In this document: piece after piece, positions 32,261-41,554 of the stretch
How positions within the stretch are numbered: position 1 is the stretch's first letter
Layout: each line of letters begins with the position of its first letter
Assembly: GCA_900102385.1 (NCBI GenBank)
Contig: FNBQ01000008.1
Span: 1-64,000 of the forward strand
DNA length: 64,000 bases
Direction of reading: 5' to 3'
Source of the DNA: Bacteroidales bacterium KHT7
GTDB lineage: Bacteria; Bacteroidota; Bacteroidia; Bacteroidales; Bacteroidaceae
Notes under the pieces: generated by a model
What the model was told of the DNA's origin: nothing
The model's input: the letters and a program-made list of their open reading frames with translations, nothing else
Databases searched by the model: none
Made by a program: the position numbers and the translations under genes

Positions 32261-33352
32261 ATGTTCAAAGTTTTTGCAAATAAGGACTTCTTGGAAGGTG
32301 TATTATATGATAAGACCCCCAAGAATTGGTACAATATTTTCATGAGTGGAAATGTTGCTGAAGTCTGCGTTCCAGAAGAGATTGATGACGAAGAAATAGA
32401 CCCGATGGGGGCAGTTGGTATCGTTGGAAGTCTCCAACTTATGGGGACTACAGTCAAGACAGATGCTGAATACATTAACGATATACCGCGTAACTCTCGG
32501 CGTGTGCTGGAGAATCCCAATGCGGTTTTTCTCCTAAATATTGAGGCCAAGAGTGCTGAAGATATTCAGAACAGATACGGGGTAATATGCCAATCAATAG
32601 AGGCAATAGACGATGACGTCTTAACCATGGCTTATGAATATGACCTATCCGATGGGCAGGAGGGTATAGATTGGGCAGTCTATTTTGACAAAAGCAATCA
32701 TACATTACCAAGCAATGCTTTGATTATCTGTGATCGATATATGTTTAGTGCAGATTCAAAATCTGGTCCGAGAGTCGCCCAGGACGCACTGGAACTAGGG
32801 TTGTTAAACATTCGGGATATACTCAGTTCCATATTACCTAAAAGGCATAACGACGAATACAATGTTCTTATAGTCTTTGACTCAAGTACATTCGATAAGA
32901 ACGAAGAACAGGAAACCCGAATGTTCAACTCCATCGTAAAAAATCTTAAGGATTATGCAGATGGCATCAAGAAGACTCGCCGCTATAAGATTCGTTTTGA
33001 CCTTATCTCTGTTGATCACAACTGCATAAACTATAAGAAATTACACAACCGTAGAATAATCAGTAATTATTTTGTCGTTAGAGCAGACTATAAGTTACAA
33101 GCATTCAAAGATAACATGTCTACGGCAACGCAGACCATATTCTATGATGCGCTGTTTTCAAAAATAGTGCCATTGAAGCCTAGCGGGCCGGATAGCCCCA
33201 TCAAATCACAACTGCAAACAATCGAATCGATTCGAGAGCTCATTCAAAATGGATGTTGCCGGAAATATGCTTCTATTGTTGACAAACAAGAAGAAACAAG
33301 TGTGACTACTATATGCGGAACTTGTACTAATCGATTAATGGAAAACGACTAG
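32261..33352 (+). CDS. Unassigned partner of the DUF3696-like ATPase
   Basis: This 363-aa protein is not recognised. Its start is one base after the ATPase stop, so the two are surely coupled. No signal peptide or membrane helix is seen. The second half looks like an alpha/beta core: ALIICDRYMF, YNVLIVFDSSTF, RFDLISVDHN, then L261-H-N-R-R-I-I-S-N-Y270. The last stretch is loosely like the H-D-R-x-I core of the MITD1 C-terminal/PLD-like fold, but a normal HKD pair is missing. A C-terminal CGTC (C352, C355) could bind a metal. An effector role (nuclease or sensor) is inferred only from pairing with the ATPase and the setting between a WYL regulator and a restriction system. Confidence 0.7.
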   Translation: MFKVFANKDFLEGVLYDKTPKNWYNIFMSGNVAEVCVPEEIDDEEIDPMGAVGIVGSLQLMGTTVKTDAEYINDIPRNSRRVLENPNAVFLLNIEAKSAEDIQNRYGVICQSIEAIDDDVLTMAYEYDLSDGQEGIDWAVYFDKSNHTLPSNALIICDRYMFSADSKSGPRVAQDALELGLLNIRDILSSILPKRHNDEYNVLIVFDSSTFDKNEEQETRMFNSIVKNLKDYADGIKKTRRYKIRFDLISVDHNCINYKKLHNRRIISNYFVVRADYKLQAFKDNMSTATQTIFYDALFSKIVPLKPSGPDSPIKSQLQTIESIRELIQNGCCRKYASIVDKQEETSVTTICGTCTNRLMEND

Positions 33353-33363
33353 TATACAATATA

Positions 33364-35376
33364 ATGAATATGAAAGAACAAAACAACATACAGTCTCAGC
33401 CTCGTGACATAATGCACTACGAGAGCGATATATGGGCGATAGCAGACTTGCTGCTGGCGGCCAGTGTAAAGCAGAGTGATTTCCCTGCTTACATGATGCC
33501 GTTCTTCGCTCTGATGATGCTCGAAGGACGTATGCTTAATGCCATGAAGCTTGTGGAGAAAGAAGAGGGGCTGACGGTGAAGGATGATCCTGAAGATTTC
33601 AAGGAAGCCTTCATCGACATGGGCTGCGGCTACAACGAATATATCGTGATGCAGGGCAAGACGCTGCAGAACATCTGCAATAACGACAATACGTTTGAGC
33701 AGGACTTTGCCAGCTATCTGAGTGAGTTCGATCCTACACTGAAGAAGTTGCTGGGCATAGAGCGCGGTAAGGACGAGAAGAAGTTCCTCAATATGGACTA
33801 CTATGTTGCAGAGCTTCGCAGCAAGAAGATTCTTCTGTCCGTCATTACGGCATGGTCTAAGATAGACCTTTCGCCATACGATAACTCTGCCATCACTACG
33901 TTGGAGGAGCATATCAAGCGTAAGTGGGCTGACATCAGTGCTTCTACTGCCGGAGAGCAATATACTCCCGACGATATTATCTCGCTGATTGCCGATATCG
34001 TGGCTACGAAGGTTACAAAGCCTAAGAGTCAGAACATCCATGTGTATGACCCCACATGTGGAGGTGCAAACCTTCTGTTTGGTGTGGCCGACCGTCTGCA
34101 CACTCAGGCTGGTTATCAAAACATCCATACCTGGGGCAGCGAATATAACGATGCTTTATACGCTTTGGCTGCCATTGAAAGCCGTTTCCGCAGTCACTCA
34201 CAAATCCACTATGGCAATACTTTGACTACTGCACCGTTTATCGACAAAGATTTTGATGTGATTGTGGCCAATCCGCCATACGGCACCAAATGGAGCGGAT
34301 ATGAGAAGGAAATCAAGAACGACCAGAAGGGTCAGTTCCCCGGTGGCCTGCCTGCTGTGAGTGATGGTCAGTTGCTTTTTATGCAGCATATACTTTGGAA
34401 ACTGGCAGGAGGTGGTATTGCCGTTGAGGTGCATAACGGTTCAACGCTGTTCAGCGGTGACGCAGGCAGCGGAGAGAGTAATATCCGTAAGTATATCTTC
34501 GATCACGACTGGGTTGAAGCCATCATCCAGATGCCTCAAAGTGAGTTCTTCAACACTGGTATCTACACCTATCTGTGGATAATGAACAAGCAGAAGCCAT
34601 TTGAGCGTAAAGACAAAGTGGCTTTAATAGATGGAAGCAATCTTTGGAAACCTCTGAAGAAGTCGAAGGGTGATAAGCGCCGTGAGATGAATGCTGAACA
34701 TCGTGAGGCCATAGTAAAGGCTCTGACCGACTTTGTACCAAGCGACATCTGTAAGATATTCGACCGCGAACACTTCTACTACAACAAACAGAGTTTAACG
34801 CTGACAGAGGTGGATGTAAATGGTGAGTATCTAAAAGAGTCTGTTGCCCTGAAAAAGATTAAGTCTGTTGTGCTGAACGATGAAACGTTGACGGAGTTGA
34901 AAGATCTCGATACTAATGCGGGAAATGCGCTGAAGAACAAACTGAAGGCTGCTAACATAGATGAAGACCGAATAGTGATTGCACTCGAAGATGGCACCAA
35001 CTATAGTTACGACAATGAACTGGAAACTGTCATTAGTGAAAGCAAAGAAGGACGTAAAGCCTTTGGATGTGGAACATTTAAGTTTGACTTGAGCACTTCG
35101 AAGGGAAAGAAGTCTCTGAAGGTGGAACTTGTACCGCGTACCACAAGTGACTATGAGATTATTCCTCACCACTTGGATGAGCACGAGAACCAGCGTGAGA
35201 TCGAGGCCTTTATGCAGAAGTATGTGTTCAAGCCATACGTACTTGGCAAAAACGTGGTTGGAGTGGAACTTAACTTCAACAAAGAGTTCTATGTACCAGA
35301 GAAGTTGGACAGCGTAGAAGATATTCTTGCTGAACTGACAGAACTTGAAAAAGATATGAAAGGGATTGAAGTATGA
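33364..35376 (+). CDS. hsdM: Type I restriction-modification DNA methyltransferase HsdM
   Basis: This 670-aa N6-adenine methyltransferase subunit has an N-terminal helical HsdM region. The SAM site is VYDPTCGGANLL (about 224-235) and the catalytic motif IV is N303-P-P-Y306 in VANPPYGTKW. A C-terminal extension (about 430-670) is longer than in E. coli HsdM, as is common in Bacteroidota. It protects host DNA by methylation with HsdS and forms the restriction complex with HsdR. The gene follows the ATPase-partner pair by 11 bp. It overlaps hsdS by 4 bp (ATGA), so coupling is tight. Confidence 0.95.
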   Translation: MNMKEQNNIQSQPRDIMHYESDIWAIADLLLAASVKQSDFPAYMMPFFALMMLEGRMLNAMKLVEKEEGLTVKDDPEDFKEAFIDMGCGYNEYIVMQGKTLQNICNNDNTFEQDFASYLSEFDPTLKKLLGIERGKDEKKFLNMDYYVAELRSKKILLSVITAWSKIDLSPYDNSAITTLEEHIKRKWADISASTAGEQYTPDDIISLIADIVATKVTKPKSQNIHVYDPTCGGANLLFGVADRLHTQAGYQNIHTWGSEYNDALYALAAIESRFRSHSQIHYGNTLTTAPFIDKDFDVIVANPPYGTKWSGYEKEIKNDQKGQFPGGLPAVSDGQLLFMQHILWKLAGGGIAVEVHNGSTLFSGDAGSGESNIRKYIFDHDWVEAIIQMPQSEFFNTGIYTYLWIMNKQKPFERKDKVALIDGSNLWKPLKKSKGDKRREMNAEHREAIVKALTDFVPSDICKIFDREHFYYNKQSLTLTEVDVNGEYLKESVALKKIKSVVLNDETLTELKDLDTNAGNALKNKLKAANIDEDRIVIALEDGTNYSYDNELETVISESKEGRKAFGCGTFKFDLSTSKGKKSLKVELVPRTTSDYEIIPHHLDEHENQREIEAFMQKYVFKPYVLGKNVVGVELNFNKEFYVPEKLDSVEDILAELTELEKDMKGIEV

Positions 35377-36611
35377 AGCAATGGTCAGAATCAAGATTGA
35401 AGAATCTGTTGGCAATACCATTGTCATACGGATTGAATGTATCCTCTGAAGACGATAGAGAGGATTGGCCTCGTTATATACGAATCACCGACTTTGATGA
35501 TTTCGACCATTTAAACGAAGGAACATTCAAGTCTTTGCCAATTTCTGTTGCAGAACCAGCTTTGTTAAAAGATGGCGATTTACTATTTGCAAGGTGTGGT
35601 GCAACGGCTGGTAAGACCTTTTTGTATTCTGCTTTGCCAAAGGGTGCTTGTTATGCTGGTTATTTGATAAGAGCCCGTTTCAAGAGGAATTTGGTAAATC
35701 CACGTTTTGTCAGCTATTTTACGAAAGGAGTGGATTATTGCAATTGGAAAAATCGTTATTGCATACAAACCACAATACAAAATATTAGTGCAGACAAATA
35801 CAATCAACTGCCTATTAGTATTCCTTCTCTTTCCGAGCAGCAGCGTATTGTTGATTATCTTGATGAGAAACTTGCCAAGATAGACGAGCGGATTGAGGTA
35901 TTGGAGAAGCAGCAGGATGCGTATGCACGACTGAAGAAAAGCGTTATTCATCAGGCTGTTACCCGAGGTCTTGATCCTGATGTTCGTTTGAAGGATTCAG
36001 GCATCGAATGGATTGGAAAGATTCCTGAGCATTGGGAGCTGAAGCGATTTAAAAGCATCTTTTCTGAATGTAAATCAGTTACAGAGACTGGACAGGAAGA
36101 CTTACTGTCTGTTTCAGAATACTATGGAATTGCACGCAGAATTGATAAGATGGATGATGGGGAATACGAATCTCGTGCGGATTCACTCATCGGATATAAA
36201 ATCTGTAAGAAAGATGATTTAGTTATCAATATAATGTTGGCGTGGAAACGTGGACTTGGCTTCTCTGATTTTGATGGGATCGTAAGCCCTGCTTATGCTG
36301 TTTATAGGGGGAAAAATATTGTACCGCATTATTTCCACTATTTGATGCGGACTGACATGTATGTGGCAGAATATAAAAGGAATTCGAAAGGTATTATTGA
36401 TTCTCGCTTGCGAATGTACACAGACAGATTCAACAATATCATTGCGATTGTTCCTCCTCATTCTGAGCAAAAAGCCATAGCCAATTATCTCGATGAAAAA
36501 TGTGTCAAAATAGACGCTGCCATTGAGAATATCGGAAAGCAGATTGACGCCTCAAAGCGATTAAAGCGAGCATTGATAAACGAAGTTATAACTGGTCAGC
36601 GTGCCGTATAA
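35373..36611 (+). CDS. hsdS: Type I restriction specificity subunit HsdS
   Basis: This 412-aa protein has the two-half plan of HsdS. Target-recognition domain 1 covers about 1-150 and is followed by the conserved helix SEQQRIVDYLDEKLAKIDERI. TRD2 starts near WIGKIPEHWELK and ends in the second conserved helix SEQKAIANYLDEK. The two helices are similar to each other and set the spacing of the half-sites. The target sequence cannot be predicted. It overlaps hsdM by 4 bp and the following fic frame by a few bases. Only one hsdS is present and there is no invertase gene or inverted TRD copy nearby, so shuffling is not indicated. Confidence 0.93.
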   Translation: MKQWSESRLKNLLAIPLSYGLNVSSEDDREDWPRYIRITDFDDFDHLNEGTFKSLPISVAEPALLKDGDLLFARCGATAGKTFLYSALPKGACYAGYLIRARFKRNLVNPRFVSYFTKGVDYCNWKNRYCIQTTIQNISADKYNQLPISIPSLSEQQRIVDYLDEKLAKIDERIEVLEKQQDAYARLKKSVIHQAVTRGLDPDVRLKDSGIEWIGKIPEHWELKRFKSIFSECKSVTETGQEDLLSVSEYYGIARRIDKMDDGEYESRADSLIGYKICKKDDLVINIMLAWKRGLGFSDFDGIVSPAYAVYRGKNIVPHYFHYLMRTDMYVAEYKRNSKGIIDSRLRMYTDRFNNIIAIVPPHSEQKAIANYLDEKCVKIDAAIENIGKQIDASKRLKRALINEVITGQRAV

Positions 36612-36624
36612 AATATACTTGCGT

Positions 36625-37794
36625 ATGAACGAGAACGAACAGTATATCAATTTCGACGAGTATATACGCCAAGGTGAGCCCCAGAAGAAGGAGAGGGCTG
36701 AGGCTTGGCGTGTGGCTATTGGCTTGCAGGCTGTGGATGGGTTGAAAACCTCGGAATACCTGCAGCAGACCGCCCGCAGGAATATTGAGGGTGAAATCAC
36801 CATCGACGAAGCACGCGAACTGGTAAAGGAATACTACATCAAGAAAACCATCCACGACGATGACGACGCAGAAAAGGAAGAGGCTGATCGTGTGTCGAGT
36901 AACATCTCGAAACTTCTCCAGACAGACGCTTTTACCTATAGCGTTGCAGGATTTGCTGCTATTCATCGTGCCATTTTTGAAGGTGTGTTTAAGCATGCCG
37001 GACGATTCCGCGACTACGACATCTCAAAAAAGGAGTGGGTGCTGCGAGGCGATTCTGTGCTTTATGGACGCTGGCAGGATTTGCAAATGGCTGTAGAATA
37101 CGACCTGGAACAAGAGCGACTGTTTGATTATACGGGATTGAATAAAGACCAGATGGTGGAGCATCTGGCAAAATTCATATCTGGTCTGTGGCAGATACAT
37201 CCATTTAGCGAAGGAAATACACGTACCACTGCCATTTTCACCATAAAGTACCTGCGCTCACAAGGATTCAGCGTAAACAACGACCTGTTTGAACGTCATT
37301 CATGGTATTTTCGCAATGCACTGGTACGCGCCAACTACCGCAATTTGAATAAAGGAATTAATTATGAGTCATTGTTTCTGGTACGTTTCTTCCGTAACCT
37401 GTTGTTAGGCGAGAACAATACGCTGAAAAACCGTTATATGATGATAAACCCGCCCGAAGAGTGGAAGATGCCAGAGAACACCCCCTCAAGTACCCCCTCA
37501 AGTACCCCCTCAAGTACCCCTCAAGTGCAGGGCATGCTCTATACTGACAACGCTCTGATTATACGTCTAATCAAGGTAATTGGAAACGAACAATTATCAA
37601 TCAGGGAAATGCTTGAGAAATTAGGGCTTAAAGACCGAATGAATTTTCTGGAATATAACCTTAATCCAGCAATTTCAGAGGGTTATGTCCGCATACTTTA
37701 TCCAGATAAGCCTCGTCATCCCCGTCAAAAATATCTGCTGACAGTGAAGGGGCTGGCATTATATAACGAAATCAGTAAAAGCATCAGCGTATGA
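36625..37794 (+). CDS. Fic-family AMP-transferase-like protein in the hsd operon
   Basis: This protein of 389 aa (from the ATG at 36625) has a Fic core with H192-P-F-S-E-G-N-T-R, the catalytic loop of AMPylators. The GTG at 36601 would add eight residues and overlap hsdS by 11 bp, so 36625 is preferred. The N-terminus (EYIRQGEPQKKERAEAWR) and an ...NIEGEIT stretch resemble the VbhA-type antitoxin region found fused to Fic domains, which may hold it inactive; the strict S/TxxxEG motif is not met. A short T-P-S-S repeat linker (12-bp DNA units at 37480-37526) joins to a C-terminal winged-helix-like domain. It lies between hsdS and hsdR, overlapping hsdR by 4 bp. Its role in the restriction locus is unknown. 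Confidence 0.88.
   Translation: MNENEQYINFDEYIRQGEPQKKERAEAWRVAIGLQAVDGLKTSEYLQQTARRNIEGEITIDEARELVKEYYIKKTIHDDDDAEKEEADRVSSNISKLLQTDAFTYSVAGFAAIHRAIFEGVFKHAGRFRDYDISKKEWVLRGDSVLYGRWQDLQMAVEYDLEQERLFDYTGLNKDQMVEHLAKFISGLWQIHPFSEGNTRTTAIFTIKYLRSQGFSVNNDLFERHSWYFRNALVRANYRNLNKGINYESLFLVRFFRNLLLGENNTLKNRYMMINPPEEWKMPENTPSSTPSSTPSSTPQVQGMLYTDNALIIRLIKVIGNEQLSIREMLEKLGLKDRMNFLEYNLNPAISEGYVRILYPDKPRHPRQKYLLTVKGLALYNEISKSISV
37480..37526 (+). repeat. 12-bp tandem repeat in the fic linker
   Basis: Three exact units ACCCCCTCAAGT (37480-37515) and a fourth with one C fewer (37516-37526) encode TPSS-TPSS-TPSS-TP. Unit gain or loss keeps frame, but slippage in the C-run would not. The linker separates the Fic core from the winged-helix-like end. 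Confidence 0.85.
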
Positions 37795-40700
37795 ACGAAC
37801 TGAAGATACAGCATGAGTATGTGATGGAATACCTTTGTCGCCTTGAAGAGCAAGGTGGCTTGGGTTATCGTAGTGTAAGCAACATCGTTGTAAGCAACGA
37901 TTTGTTTATCCCTTCTGTTATGGGCGAGTTTGTAAGGAATAGCCAGCCCGACACATGGGCGCGTCTGCTAAAGAAGTTCGGAAATGATGAGCAGAAACTG
38001 CAAACGGCCTTGAAAGACAAGGTGAAGGAATCGCTTTTAGATTCACAGAATGTAGCCATCTTCATCAATAGAAACAAGTCCATTACGTTTGAAGGTGAGA
38101 AGGTGTGGCTGTTCTATGTGTCGGGTACAGAACTGAAAGGAGATGAAGAATTCAATCAGAACATTTTCTGTGCTGTCGAAGAATCGAGTCATACGCTAAA
38201 GGTGGATGACACGAAGTTGTATGGCATCCGTCCCGACGTGATGTTCTTCCTGAACGGTATATATCTGGGCTATATGGAGCTAAAGTCTGTAACCAAAGGA
38301 CAGACAGCCCGCGACAACGGACGCCAGAAAGTGGCAAAAGACTATCTGGCTACAGTAAAGGCTCTGACAGAACAGGAACGTTGCGATCCACAAGTGATGA
38401 AACAACGCAAGGAGTTGATGGCTATCTATGATAAAGCCATTCATCTGACAGCAAGCGACTGTAACGAGACCTATGTGATGCGAGGCATAGGCCAGTTCTT
38501 CGACATTGCACATCAGGGCTTTACAGGTGAATCGCCAAAGACAGTTGACGAACTGATTCCGCTAATCCTTGAAGCTTTCAAGCCCTATCCTGTCAGTTCC
38601 CTGACACAGGATGAGAAGCAACGCTTTGAGGAAGTGATGCGAGCTTTGTACTCCAAGAAGATGATAGAGAAGGAGATTCTCTACTACAATTTCATCGAAT
38701 ACAAATACGTAAAAAAGAACGGAGTCAAAGAGCGCACGTCTAATACTGGTCATCTCATTGCCCCACGCCCGAAACAGAAGTTCGGGTGTGATAAGATTAT
38801 GGGGCGCATTCAGGAAATGCTGGATCATGAGAAAGAGCCCGACTTCTATATCAACAAACTGCGCAAGGAGATGCAGGCATTGGGCATCCCTGGACCGAAG
38901 ATAGAAGAGTATATCCTGCTTCGCGAACGCTATTGCAATAACAAATATGTATATTCGTTGCTGATGCAGTATGCTGCGGGCTTTGGCAAGAGCAACATTA
39001 TCGGTTGGACAGCCTTGCAGCTGAAAGGCTACCGATATGAGGGCGAGCTTGCCTATGACAAGGTAATGATAGTCGTTGACAGGTTGCAGTTGCGCGACCA
39101 GTTGGACACCATGATGATGAACATGAACATTGACAAGTCTATGTTCATAGAAGCAGTTGACAGAGATACCTTCATCAAAGCGCTGGATAGCAAGATACGT
39201 ATTATTGTTGTAAATATCCAGAAGTTCCTCGACCTGCAAGACGCATTGTCTGCTGCAGGAAAGAAACTGAAGCAGATGCGTGTGGCATTCCTTATTGATG
39301 AGATACATCGCAGTAACTCAGGTGAGAACAATCAGGAGATGATTGACATCTTCGCACGTTTACAGCAGACGTTCAATGTGGGTGGTCAGACAGTGGTAAA
39401 GAAAAACCTGCTTATTGGTTTCACAGCTACACCAAGCAAAGAGACGCTGAGCAAGTTCGGTGAATTCAAAATGACCATGACTAAGCATTTCTGGGTTCCA
39501 TTCGACTGCTACACGATGCGTGAAGCCATAGAAGACGGATTTATTCTGGATCCGACAAAGGTTATCATACCATACGCTGTTCCAGTTGATTTCCAACTTC
39601 CTGAAGGAGTGGAAGAAGATGATGAAGAGAACATCGACATCGTACTGCGGAAACAGAAAATCTACGATTTGGAAGAGCGTAGGCAGAAGATTGCGTCTTT
39701 CATTGTTGAGCGTTTGGTAAGTCTGGTATATAAAAAGATTCGTGGTGAGGGTAAGGCAATGTTGGCTGTAACCAGCATTCCTAATGCTATCAGGTATTTC
39801 TATGTTATCCGTGATCTGTATGCCAAGAAATGCGAGGAACCCGATTTCAGGAAATACAAAGATGCTCCTATCGCCATAGTCTATAGTGATGACCAGCGTC
39901 ATGAATCGTGTGCTACATTGAATGGTGGTGTGAGTGAAGAAAAAGTGATTCAGAACTTCCGACAGGCGAAGAATGGATTGATTATTGTGGTTGACAAGTT
40001 GCAGACTGGCTTCGATGAACCTAAACTGCATACTCTGTTCCTTGACAAGGAAATCAGCGGTATCAATGCCATTCAGACCATCAGCCGTGTGAATCGCAAA
40101 TACAACAAGCACAAGGAAGACTGTCATATCGTGGATTGCTCATGGAAGAACGTGAACGTCGGCAATATCAAGCAGGCGTTCAGGGAGTACTGTGACATGG
40201 TCGTATCTGACTTCAACCCAGAGGGTGAAGCTAAACTGGTAGCTCTTATTTACAGACAGATGCAAGCCAGTGAGCCCTATCAGCAATGGTTCTCTCGCTA
40301 TCAGCGTGAACGTGAAGACACACATTTTGTGTTGGATATGGAATATGGTCTGCGCAGTTGGATTGAGCAGTGCTTCAATCAAGAAACTGCTGCAAAGAAG
40401 CATAACGAGGACAATGACTTGAAGCCTACAGATGCAGACTTTGCGCCAGAGATAAATTCTGCCCGTGACCTACGTAATTCAGTAGGGCGCTACTTCTCCA
40501 GCATCCGTATGCTGCAAGACGTTTTCGTGATTGACAGCAAGTATTACGATGATGTATTCTTGAAGTTCTGGCAAGTCTATTGCAATATCTATAGAGAAGT
40601 GGCGAATCGGAATATCGAAGAGCCATACGAGTTTGAGGTAATAGACAGTGACGAAGAACCTGGTATTTCATTGGTCGATGATGATGGCAGCGGTGGCGGA

Positions 40701-41528
40701 GGTGGAAAACCTGGACCACGTGGCGGTTCAGGTTCGCAACGTCCGAAAGGCAAGAGCATGGAGCAGGTTCTGGCTATTTTGCAGAAATTGCATGAGTCAG
40801 CGCAACTGTCTGCTGAGCAGGCGCAGTTGTGGCTGAAGGAAATTGGTCTGATGTTCCAATATATCAAGGCTGACCAGGAATTCTGTGCCTACGCTAAGGA
40901 CGACAACTATACGGAAGACGAGAAGTTTGTAGAGTATAAGAAAGTACAGTCAAGGTATCGTCGTAGCCTGAAGACTCGGACGGATTTCGTTCAGGTAGAA
41001 CGCTTCAAACAGATGCTCAATGACAATGCGGAACAGCTGTTCGCTATTTTCTTGGCAGACTTGCACCATGTGGAAAATGGAGAGTCGGACTTCGATTACG
41101 ACACTACATCAACGGGAACAGTATCAGGTGATTTTTCAATAGAAGCTCTGATGGATTTAGCCCGTCGGAAGATGCGTCCTGAGTATAATGAGAGAAATCT
41201 CCGACAGAGAATCATTGAGACATTCGCTGATCATTTCAGTGGCCTGTCACGCTATATGCGCAGTATCAATGAGGTCGTTCGAAACTTCTTCATGGTGCTG
41301 GACACGCCTTCACTGTCAAGCCTTGACGGCATGGATAGTGTGGTGAAAGAGTCGTTAAACATGGTGTGTATGGCAGAAGGATTGTCGCTGATTGACAAAC
41401 GAATGTATCTGGACATGCTGTTGATGCGATATGAGGTGTATCTAAAGAAACTCTATTATTTGATACATGGAGAAGAACTTCCGGCCAAAGAGGAAGGGCA
41501 GGGTGCAACACTCAAGTTTCAATTGTGA
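37791..41528 (+). CDS. hsdR: Type I restriction endonuclease subunit HsdR
   Basis: This 1245-aa motor-nuclease cleaves unmodified DNA far from its site. The N-terminal nuclease has D149 in IRPDVMFF and E163-x-K165 in YMELKS, a PD-(D/E)xK site. The helicase lobes follow with Walker A near GFGKS (K400), DEIH at 503-506, GFTATP and a motif VI region (INAIQTISRVNRKYNK). A Gly-rich linker (GSGGGGGKPGPRGGSGS) near residue 965 divides the motor from the C-terminal helical domain. The length is greater than that of E. coli HsdR (about 1,000-1,170 aa). It overlaps fic by 4 bp. It is the last gene of the restriction operon, and AATTGTGAATT-type repeats begin at its stop. Confidence 0.95.
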   Translation: MNELKIQHEYVMEYLCRLEEQGGLGYRSVSNIVVSNDLFIPSVMGEFVRNSQPDTWARLLKKFGNDEQKLQTALKDKVKESLLDSQNVAIFINRNKSITFEGEKVWLFYVSGTELKGDEEFNQNIFCAVEESSHTLKVDDTKLYGIRPDVMFFLNGIYLGYMELKSVTKGQTARDNGRQKVAKDYLATVKALTEQERCDPQVMKQRKELMAIYDKAIHLTASDCNETYVMRGIGQFFDIAHQGFTGESPKTVDELIPLILEAFKPYPVSSLTQDEKQRFEEVMRALYSKKMIEKEILYYNFIEYKYVKKNGVKERTSNTGHLIAPRPKQKFGCDKIMGRIQEMLDHEKEPDFYINKLRKEMQALGIPGPKIEEYILLRERYCNNKYVYSLLMQYAAGFGKSNIIGWTALQLKGYRYEGELAYDKVMIVVDRLQLRDQLDTMMMNMNIDKSMFIEAVDRDTFIKALDSKIRIIVVNIQKFLDLQDALSAAGKKLKQMRVAFLIDEIHRSNSGENNQEMIDIFARLQQTFNVGGQTVVKKNLLIGFTATPSKETLSKFGEFKMTMTKHFWVPFDCYTMREAIEDGFILDPTKVIIPYAVPVDFQLPEGVEEDDEENIDIVLRKQKIYDLEERRQKIASFIVERLVSLVYKKIRGEGKAMLAVTSIPNAIRYFYVIRDLYAKKCEEPDFRKYKDAPIAIVYSDDQRHESCATLNGGVSEEKVIQNFRQAKNGLIIVVDKLQTGFDEPKLHTLFLDKEISGINAIQTISRVNRKYNKHKEDCHIVDCSWKNVNVGNIKQAFREYCDMVVSDFNPEGEAKLVALIYRQMQASEPYQQWFSRYQREREDTHFVLDMEYGLRSWIEQCFNQETAAKKHNEDNDLKPTDADFAPEINSARDLRNSVGRYFSSIRMLQDVFVIDSKYYDDVFLKFWQVYCNIYREVANRNIEEPYEFEVIDSDEEPGISLVDDDGSGGGGGKPGPRGGSGSQRPKGKSMEQVLAILQKLHESAQLSAEQAQLWLKEIGLMFQYIKADQEFCAYAKDDNYTEDEKFVEYKKVQSRYRRSLKTRTDFVQVERFKQMLNDNAEQLFAIFLADLHHVENGESDFDYDTTSTGTVSGDFSIEALMDLARRKMRPEYNERNLRQRIIETFADHFSGLSRYMRSINEVVRNFFMVLDTPSLSSLDGMDSVVKESLNMVCMAEGLSLIDKRMYLDMLLMRYEVYLKKLYYLIHGEELPAKEEGQGATLKFQL

Positions 41529-41552
41529 ATTGTCAATTGTGAATTGTCAATT
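41518..41552. repeat. AATTGTGAATTGTC repeats, right flank of the island
   Basis: Two copies of GTGAATTGTCAATT lie side by side, overlapping the last codons of hsdR. They belong with the AATT-rich words at 28.7-28.97 kb and 15.56 kb. Confidence 0.65.
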
Positions 41553-41554
41553 AT

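Noticed and set aside
36601-36624. GTG start of the fic gene
   Set aside because: It overlaps hsdS and adds eight residues before the family-typical MNENEQ start, so the ATG at 36625 is preferred.
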